Shown here: positions 57,456 through 64,000 of the stretch, piece after piece
Numbering within the stretch: position 1 is the first letter of the stretch
Layout of the letters: every line of letters begins with the position of its first letter
Source of the DNA: Adiantum capillus-veneris
Lineage: Eukaryota > Streptophyta > Polypodiopsida > Polypodiales > Pteridaceae
Length of the DNA: 64,000 nt
Direction of reading: 5' to 3'
Assembly (NCBI GenBank): GCA_014529385.2
Contig: CM043944.1
Span: 180,239,240-180,303,239 of the forward strand
Made by a program: the position numbers and the translations under genes
Notes under the pieces: model-generated
Told to the model about the DNA's origin: nothing
The model's input: the letters and a program-made list of their open reading frames with translations, nothing else
Database searches by the model: none

Positions 57456-57660
57456 TTATGATTTCGACTCTTCAAAAAAAAAAAAAAACAAATTTTCTAC
57501 TAACTCTTTCGTGGAACTATTATTACCACTAGTTAAGTCCACAAGTCTTTTAACTTCTCGATTTAATTTCAAGTTTAATTTCTCAATCAATTTAGACGAT
57601 AAGAAGCAATGAATACTATCCAAATCAATTAAGAAATTCAAATTTTAATCTCAACTTCTA
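57456..57660 (-). pseudogene. Ty3 aspartic protease, N-terminal part
   Basis: FLIDLDSIHCFLSSKLIEKL aligns with the usual LID-S-G-S-T-H-x-F-I: the D-S-G triad reads D-L-D, so it is inactive. The rest of the domain is lost beyond a poly(A)-type run at 57475-57489. Confidence 0.65.
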
Positions 57661-57739
57661 CGCATAAATTCGATCTCATAGAAGCTTTCAAAGGACGTAT
57701 CAAAGACATAAAGCATCACAAAGAAGGGGTAGATGACTT

Positions 57740-58050
57740 ACCTTTATCGTACGCATCGCCAAAAGTCTCCAATTGAGCCATCTTGGTACGTATTGTCTTA
57801 TCGGTCACCTTGCTCGAGCATTCGAAAGTCTCGTGGTCGTGTTCTCAATATTGAAAGTATAATCCAAATCTTTGAGTTCTTCAATCCACGCTTCTAAATC
57901 TTCGCATATCTTTCTTATGCCATCAAACTCTTTAAGCTTAGCCTTCGTTAAGAATGATTTGGTTGTCGCTTCTCCCATATCGTCATCGTTTCTTTTGGCG
58001 GTACCCCAGCGCCACCACGATGATTATTGTTTCCAGGTGGATTAGCATGG
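57740..58050 (-). pseudogene. Gag N-terminal remnant
   Basis: Minus frame with GNNNHRGGAGVPPKETMTMG-like text (one shift), TKSFLTKAKLKEFDGIRKIC and EDLEAWIEELKDLDYTFNI. The capsid body and zinc knuckle are missing, giving a large deletion between this and the protease. Confidence 0.5.
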
Positions 58051-58099
58051 TTTTCATCTTCATGTTGGCCATCAAGGTCTACATAGATATCAAGCTACA

Positions 58100-58127
58100 T
58101 GGGATGCATGGAAATATACCTGGACAA

Positions 58128-58184
<57 letters not shown>

Positions 58185-60526
58185 CTTTCAAAAGAGTAGT
58201 GTAATTTGTGTTAAAGCAGCACCCTTTTAGGCATAGAGGAGATTAACATGCCTTTGAGATGCAATGCATAGGCGAGCATGCCAAAAGTGACTCATAATGT
58301 GCATACCACAGTAGCAACCAAATATTATTGTAGTCGTCGACTACATAACTTGAAGTATCTTTTTTTTTTTTGCAAAACTCACAAATGGTGAGTAGATTAT
58401 ATTATCATAACCAAAAAATTACAGCTTCCTCCCACTTTGCCTACTCCAAATCATAGCACTTCTCCACCATCCTATGTCATTTTTGCCTCGGACAACACGT
58501 CCAAAAACGGGGAAAACCATCCGATCTCTTTTCGTCGTGATTGCCTGCCAATTTGAACAAGGCGTAACTACATGCCCATGACTCTGATCGATAAGCCGTA
58601 AATTTCTAGCAACTCCACACATTGCATTCAACCTTATGCAACCTTGACGAGGTGAAAAAGATCCCTGTCAGCATGCTTATCAAGGGGATCAAATCACACT
58701 AGAACTGCTCCTTGCAAAATTTCCTTGACCCATAACTTGCCCATCCAAGCTCTGATTGAGGATCTAAAAGACTGGCATGCACCACAACTCAAGCTCTTCA
58801 AGTCTATCCATCAGCATCAGCTCTGTCCATCCATATGTACCTGCCCAGTCCGGCGATGATCTGCAAAGCATCCTACCTTCAAACTACAATATCTTTCCTC
58901 TCGTAGCTACGATTGAGGAGCTGTCAGGACCCACATGTAGAAGACACTGAGGACCACCTCTGGCATTTAACTCCTTGCTATAAGTTCTTGTACAAGTGCA
59001 CACATACACATACACACACACATGCACACATAACCATGCATACTACAAGCATTCAAACCACATATAGGCATACACACATAAACGCATAATTTACAAAGTT
59101 TTTACTAAGACACTGAGCTCATTCACATGGTAGGAGCAAGAAGAGGGGTAGTTGACAAAGATGAAGGTTGGATACATGCTTTGGGTTATTTAGAACACCC
59201 CAGAGGATAGGAGTAACAAATATGGTCTTCTATGTACAAGTCTTTGGTGGCACCCTAGTCCCCCTCAAGTCACATGTAGTGCTTGAGGAATGTTGTATTC
59301 TTATCAGGTTAATATAAATTCTCTCAACTCACAATTGTGATCGAGTATGGCAAAAAAAAAAAAAGACACATTGACAATATATCCATAAACACACATTGTC
59401 ACGGGAACCGAATAATAGTGATCGATAGCAAAAGATAGAGAAAGAGATCTTTGTATTGATGAATCTTTGTAGAGTTTTGATACAACAGAGGAGCAAAATA
59501 TATGGGCGCACTGCGTTGTACGGAGCTCGAACCTCCCGACCACCCCCGAGCTTCAGTTCGCTTGCATGCAGCGTCTCACTCGCACTCGCACTCGCACTCT
59601 CACTCTCACTCTCACTCGCACTCGCACTCGCAGAAGAAGAGATCGGTGAATGATCCCCAAACGCACCACCCGTCGTGCTTTTATCCTTCTTTTCCTCGAA
59701 AAGCCTGCACGATTTTTGTACCAAGTATACCTGCGAGAATAATATAAGAACGTGATCGCTAAGCGATCCGTAAAAGTTAGATTTCTATCATGACACTTTG
59801 CAATAGATCCTGTTTCACACATTGATTTCTGCATCGCCTACAAAATAGCCAAAAGAACATACTCGTGCAACCAATTCAACATGATAATCAAAGTAAAAAA
59901 ACATAATTATATACTTTCATAGCCATACTCTACCATGAAGAAACAATCCACTTCTTGGTTGATAGCAGGGAGAACTGTATGATGTTGTATGTCTGTCTGT
60001 CCTGTGTACACTACACTGCTGCTGCCTTCTGTTTGTTTTCATCATAACTTTTACAAACAAACTCAGAACAGAGCAATCCAGGTACTCAAAACGACGGGAA
60101 TAGGTCTGGTCTATAAGGCATCGCGGACAGAATTGCAAAAAACGTCGTTTCGTTTGGTTAAAAAGCAACTTTTAGGTCGCGACTCATAAAAACGCGCTAT
60201 TTTTGGGTCTCCACTACTTTTACAACTTATTTTAATCCTACCCATGCATTTTAAGCTAAAACACATAAATATAAAACATTGATATTAATACAAATCTCAA
60301 TTTTACTGTTCATAGACAGACTATCTGTTATTCATTAATCTTTATCAAATCCGTCTTTAGTGTATTATTTAAAAAAAAGAATATATGTTCTCTCTTAATA
60401 TCTCAACTCATTCGTATAAGCTCTATTTAATAGACTATTCAAAAATCTTTCAAATCGTGCTAACGAAAGATATGCCCTGCTACATTCTTTTCGACTTTAA
60501 GAACTTCAAAGACTAGTCCTATTACA
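58100..60526 (-). repeat. 5' LTR of the 52.2-60.5 kb Ty3 element
   Basis: Nearly identical to 52186-54609, including the LINE-like tail and the hexamer repeat (shorter here, 59581-59630). Differences I noted are scattered substitutions and repeat-length changes. Confidence 0.85.
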
Positions 60527-60531
60527 TACAC

Positions 60532-60690
60532 ATAATATCAAACATAGCACACTTATGTATCCAAGGTAGTAATACCAAATGATGCATTGAAAATATATCC
60601 ATAAACACATATAATATCAAACATAGCACACTTATGTATCCAAGGTACTACTTATGTATTTGAGGTAGTAGTACCAGAAGATACAAAAAC
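60532..60690. repeat. 79-bp tandem duplication next to the LTR
   Basis: ataatatcaaacatagcacac begins at 60532 and again at 60611, each followed by ttatgtatccaaggta. The spacer (gaaaatatatccataaacaca) resembles LTR sequence near 59370, so part of the LTR was copied. Confidence 0.75.
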
Positions 60691-60944
60691 ACACACACAC
60701 ACACACACATAAACACATCAAAGAAGATACTTACCCTCCACTTTGTTAAAACGGAGGTAACATAACTAAATTTGACCAATTTGATCATACACAATTCTAT
60801 AGACACCCACCCCAAATCCAATAGAGAACTCTCATGTGCACATCCACATGACTCAGGTGTTGACACATAGAGAAGTCTTCAAGTTATACACAAGAGAAGT
60901 TTTGAAATCTAATCAAATAGGACTACTCACAACAAATGAACATG

Positions 60945-60946
60945 AT

Positions 60947-61022
<76 letters not shown>
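60945..61022. repeat. (GT)n(GA)n microsatellite
   Basis: About 27 bp of GT followed by about 50 bp of GA. Confidence 0.95.
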
Positions 61023-61023
<1 letters not shown>

Positions 61024-61170
61024 CATGGCCCCAAATTTGGAAATATGTATTAGTAAGGCATAGCATAATGGAGTTACTAGATTCAAGCACTAAGCACTAC
61101 TAGCTCAGAAGGTAGAACCAAACAAAGATCGAGGTAGAGATAGAGATGAATAAAAAGTTATTTTAGCAAG

Positions 61171-61188
61171 TCCCCGGCAATGGTGCCA
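61171..61188 (-). other. Primer-binding site, tRNA-Asp type
   Basis: Minus strand TGGCACCATTGCCGGGGA matches the tRNA-Asp complement at 16 of 18 positions, one base from the LTR at 61190. The element it primed would lie to the left. Confidence 0.8.
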
Positions 61189-61189
61189 A

Positions 61190-61664
61190 TGTTGGCTGGT
61201 CGTCGCGACGGATGTCTATAGCATAGCTTTTTGGCACTAACATAATGTCAATACTCAAGGAAGCGATTTGAATGGGGAACGGAGACTCTTCGAGGGTGTA
61301 AACCTTGAGAAGTGAACCCACGGAATAACTCTAACTCTAAAACATGCAAATCTCTTGCTCTTAGATCAAGCAATCTACTTATGTCCTAAGTCACCAGACT
61401 TAGTCATTAACCCGTTTCGGCACTCAAACGGAGTCCAAATGTTACAAAACTTTAGGAGAAGGTCAAGGACACTTAGGGACACTAACCTACCCAGTTTGGT
61501 CACATTTTGAGGAGGTACCAAAATTATGATCCATCATAATTTAGGTCTCAAAATCTGCAATAGAACACATCAGAAAGGTTGCCCTAGGGTCTAGTGTGGG
61601 GCATGGTGGGTATGTGTGTGCTCAAGGAGGTTTGTGTGTATGTGCAGACATAGCTTACACAGTT

Positions 61665-61696
<32 letters not shown>

Positions 61697-61935
61697 TACT
61701 CTTGATTTTGACCCAAAAGGTACTACATTAAAATACACACCATAGCATAAAAAATATGTACATAGAGTGCTTTATTTATAAGCATGGAGTAAATATCCGG
61801 CTGGAGTTCCTCATCTTTTTGGCTTACACATAGCCATACTAGAGAACCTTACAACACATAGGTCAGATGCCATATAGGAAGCTATGCAAGTGTAGAGGTG
61901 TCTCCATGGTTATAGAAGGACATGATATCCAAACA
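61190..61935 (-). repeat. 746-bp LTR flanked by PBS and PPT
   Basis: Plus-strand ends TGTTGG...CCAAACA. In element orientation a TATA box (cttataaataaagc) lies near 61770; (GA)n at 61663-61694. The left side has a PBS, the right side a PPT, so this one LTR borders internal sequence on both sides. Confidence 0.75.
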
Positions 61936-61950
61936 TCCTCCCCTTAGGCC
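61936..61950 (-). other. Polypurine tract
   Basis: Minus strand cctaaggggagga directly before the LTR start TGTTTGG. Confidence 0.7.
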
Positions 61951-62062
61951 CTTACGCATGGAAATATACTCAAATAAGATAAAGCAAACAAGCACATAGT
62001 AGTCACACAGACTGAGTGGTCTCATCATATGGTGTTACACAGACTAATAAATACCTATCCCC

Positions 62063-62476
62063 TTAGAAAAGAAGGACGACCATCCATATCCACAATACAT
62101 CAGTATACTCGTAAAAGTATTTGGGGACGGTACACACATGGAGACAATTCTCTTCCTTTTGATTTGAATCTCCATCTTTTTCCTCTGCTAGATTGACTCT
62201 AGCTTTGTCTTTGTTGTTGTTTCCTTGGTATTTTGATGGTGAATGACCTTTGATGCCGCAATTGCTACAATACTTGTCCTTGTAGCAGTCCTTGGAGAAG
62301 TGTCCAGGCTTGCCACACTCATAACATATCTTGTTATTTAACCTAGGTGATGATGCTGATGCCCTAGATGATGGTGATGATGATGCAAAATAACACATCT
62401 TGTTATTTAACCTAGATGATGATGATGATGATGCCCTAGATGATGGTGATGATGATGCAAAACAAGCTCCTCCCAC
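62063..62476 (-). pseudogene. Copia-type nucleocapsid with two zinc knuckles
   Basis: C-terminal gag. A 23-residue unit (ASSSPSSRAS...RLNNK) is duplicated in frame (69-bp step, 62331 and 62400). Then CYECGKPGHFSKDC (intact CCHC) and CSNCGIKGHSPSKY, whose last Cys is Tyr. The frame goes on to YEYTDVLWIW, where a protease (WIVDSG) should begin, but the element jumps to 3' non-coding sequence instead. All polymerase domains are missing. Confidence 0.8.
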
Positions 62477-62654
62477 TGATTTAGATTTATCAAATTTCTT
62501 CTTATTTTTCTTTTCTTCTTCATTGATTGCCCCTGTGACATATTGTAGAGAAGGTATGTGGCTCTTTTTGCTCTAAGACTGTGACTATGTTGTCAAAACT
62601 TTCAGGTAGAGCACTCAGGAGCATAGCGACTTGATCTTCTTCCGGGACTTGGCA

Positions 62655-63074
62655 CTAAATGTAAGTAAGCTGCGTGATTATGCTCATTAGTTTGTTAACG
62701 AGGCTTGAAACATCCTCCCTCTGAAGCATAGTAAGTTTGTAAAGAATTTTTTTAAAGCTAATCTTACTTTGCTTTTGTTTAGCACCAAAGTTATGTTGCA
62801 AAATATCCCATTCTTGGATTGCAGTGGTGCAGCTCTTTGTAAAGTGCACATAATTATCGTGGAGTGATGTGATAATTATGCCTAGTGCTTGTTCATCTTT
62901 AGCTTGTGCTTGTGCAATTTGGGCCCTAGTGAGAGTGCCTTCAACAAAAGTGGATAATTCGCTTACTCTCGGTTTTACAACAGACCATAGTTGCTTTTTC
63001 ATAAGCAGCATGGGTGCATCGAAAAGCGTGCACGCGGGCCTGCTGGGAAAAACGCGCTTTATCGTGCCCTGCAT
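62655..63074 (-). pseudogene. Copia-type gag, capsid (UBN2-like) part
   Basis: APMLLMKKQLWSVVKPRVSE, QALGIIITSLHDNYVHFTKS and AIQEWDILQHNFGAKQKQSK form the UBN2 pattern (LW..V ... A...I..SL ... EWD.L...F). The N-terminal LFDG-x-N-x-W start is replaced by unrelated GC-rich sequence at about 63040. Separated from the knuckles by a shift. Confidence 0.75.
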
Positions 63075-63400
63075 CTGAGCCCTGTAGCGGGCAGGGTGAG
63101 CGCAGCTTCACCTGCTGTGCTGCCGGAGGTCATCGCCATCGCTCCACCTCCTTGTGTTTCACATACGGCCGCCCAAGGGGAGGGCCTTTGGTCAATCAAA
63201 CAGTTAAGGGGGCATGCCCACCCCGGGCACACACCCCTCCGAGTTTGACGTCTTGCTTCGCCCAGCTCGGAGATCCGGGGCCGAGGAGCTGTCGTGAGTT
63301 TCAGGACAATGTCCCAACGGCAGAACTGATTCGAAAGCAGTTCTACGGGAAGATTAGTAATCCGGAAGATCGATCCCGACAAGGAGAGGACAAAAAGAGA
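63050..63400. other. GC-rich island of unknown nature
   Basis: About 250-300 bp clearly richer in G and C than its neighbours (gcgggcagggtgagcgcagc; atccggggccgaggagctgt). Open frames exist on both strands (63014-63403 plus; 63059-63607 minus), typical of GC-rich DNA, and none carries a motif I know. Confidence 0.4.
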
Positions 63401-63792
63401 TGATGGTTGGGTTGATTCAAGACACATTGATTGAGCAAGGGCCTCAAGCATGGCTAATGGCACGACCATATTATACGGCATGCTCAGCACAATCGAGAGG
63501 AAGCAAATCCAAGTGCTTCCACATCTTTGGAAAGAGATTTGCCATGGTGTTTTTGTCCCAAAATCATCGATGATTTCACTTCGATCAAGAATTGCACTGG
63601 GCAACACAAAGTGTTAGCTAATTTTCACCAAAAAACTCGACCAATAGCATGTTCTAACGATGCTCCAAGGGATGTGCTAGTGGTTAGACTGGACCAAGAT
63701 TCAACAAGGGCACAAGGATTCATACTAATCCACAGGTTTGAGGTTTCATGTTTTTAAGGTTTTCTCGTTTTATGTATGATGTCAATTGCAGG

Positions 63793-64000
63793 GGATATTC
63801 CAAATATTTGCACAAGTTAATTCTTGCTTCAAGAATTATTCTTGTCCAACCAAGGTAGCAGTGAATGATGATGCACCGCAGGTTGCTACCAATTGGTACT
63901 CTTATTCAATTGCATTCAGGAAAGTACATGCAATGCCTCAAATGGGTATGGTACAGATGTTGGCATGGCCGACTAATTATTTTTATCGCCAACATATGAA
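63793..64000 (+). CDS. Possible exon, partial at window edge
   Basis: A plus-strand frame stays open to the window end after an AG acceptor-like site (ttgtcaattgcag at 63780-63791 in tgtatgatgtcaattgcag). It reads IFQIFAQVNSCFKNYSCPTK, VAVNDDAPQVATNWYSYSIA and MPQMGMVQMLAWPTNYFY. The text looks protein-like but I cannot place it. Upstream, 63527-63757 (CFCPKIIDDFTSIKNCTGQH ...) could be a preceding exon of the same strand. Identity is unknown. Confidence 0.3.

Larger units (their letters stand above)
52186..60526 (-). mobile_element. Ty3/gypsy retrotransposon with 2.4-kb LTRs
   Basis: Two direct repeats of about 2425 bp (52186-54609 and 58100-60526), roughly 98-99% identical by eye, flank a minus-strand pol region. 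The PPT aaggggagaa (minus strand) sits beside the left LTR. No primer-binding site follows the right LTR: the sequence there is TGTAGCTTGATATC, without TGG. No target duplication is visible (ctaga against tacac). Gag is mostly deleted. The enzymes carry shifts and an altered protease active site, so the unit is defective despite its young LTRs. Confidence 0.85.

Noticed and set aside
52186-60526. Simple segmental duplication of 2.4 kb
   Set aside because: The two copies flank a single minus-strand pol and the left one abuts a PPT and begins TG, so they are LTRs.

Overview
The window looks like heterochromatic, repeat-dominated nuclear DNA from a vascular plant with a large genome. Supporting signs are plant-type LTR retrotransposons primed by tRNA-Asp and initiator tRNA-Met, L1-like LINEs with poly(A) tails and a zf-RVT domain, a hAT transposase remnant, MITE-like elements, and many (GA)n, (GT)n and (G)n tracts. 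A fern or another non-flowering vascular plant is my guess from the overall flavour, but nothing in the sequence proves the lineage. I see no intact protein-coding host gene. Host-like material is limited to two broken FCP1/NIF-type HAD phosphatase-like copies (29.0-31.8 kb, minus) and a possible unidentified exon at the right edge.

Layout. 0-2 kb: decayed LINE (ORF1 zinc knuckle, then endonuclease). 3.9-5.8 kb: a retrotransposon gag plus an unidentified acidic frame. 5.7-9.3 kb: a 5' LTR-like unit with a tRNA-Asp primer-binding site, then an unidentified ORF with a coiled-coil tail. 9.66-9.90 kb: a MITE. 13.46-21.77 kb: a structurally complete, old minus-strand LTR element with 900-bp LTRs, gag and protease but no reverse transcriptase. 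22.1-22.5 kb: hAT remnant. 22.6-25.5 kb: a gag/protease-like remnant. 27.3-34.4 kb: two FCP1-like pseudogenes flanked on both sides by one degenerate minisatellite family, including a regular 50-bp array. 34.9-39.9 kb: a minus-strand Ty3 3' half fused directly to a deleted Ty1/copia 5' half. 42.0-43.1 kb: a ~325-bp tandem array carrying long hairpins, followed by a second MITE copy. 45.3-48.6 kb: a plus-strand Ty3 element, broken by LINE sequence. 48.7-50.9 kb: three LINE 3' ends in plus and minus orientation, one with a clear 13-bp target duplication. 52.2-60.5 kb: a minus-strand Ty3 element with two nearly identical 2.4-kb LTRs around a defective interior. 61.2-63.1 kb: a 746-bp LTR bordered by a PBS on one side and a PPT on the other, with a copia-type gag to its right. 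63.06-64 kb: a GC-rich island and a possible exon.

No gene set here works together as a pathway. The window records successive insertions and recombination among mobile elements. Three structurally distinct LTR units carry tRNA-Asp-type primer sites, and two others carry initiator-tRNA-Met-type sites. Most reading frames are broken by stops or frameshifts, many of the stops being TAG or TGA. Several units (13.5-21.8 kb, 5.7-9.3 kb and 61.9-63.1 kb) show no polymerase and would have depended on enzymes supplied elsewhere. All identifications come from reading motifs by eye; no database search was possible.
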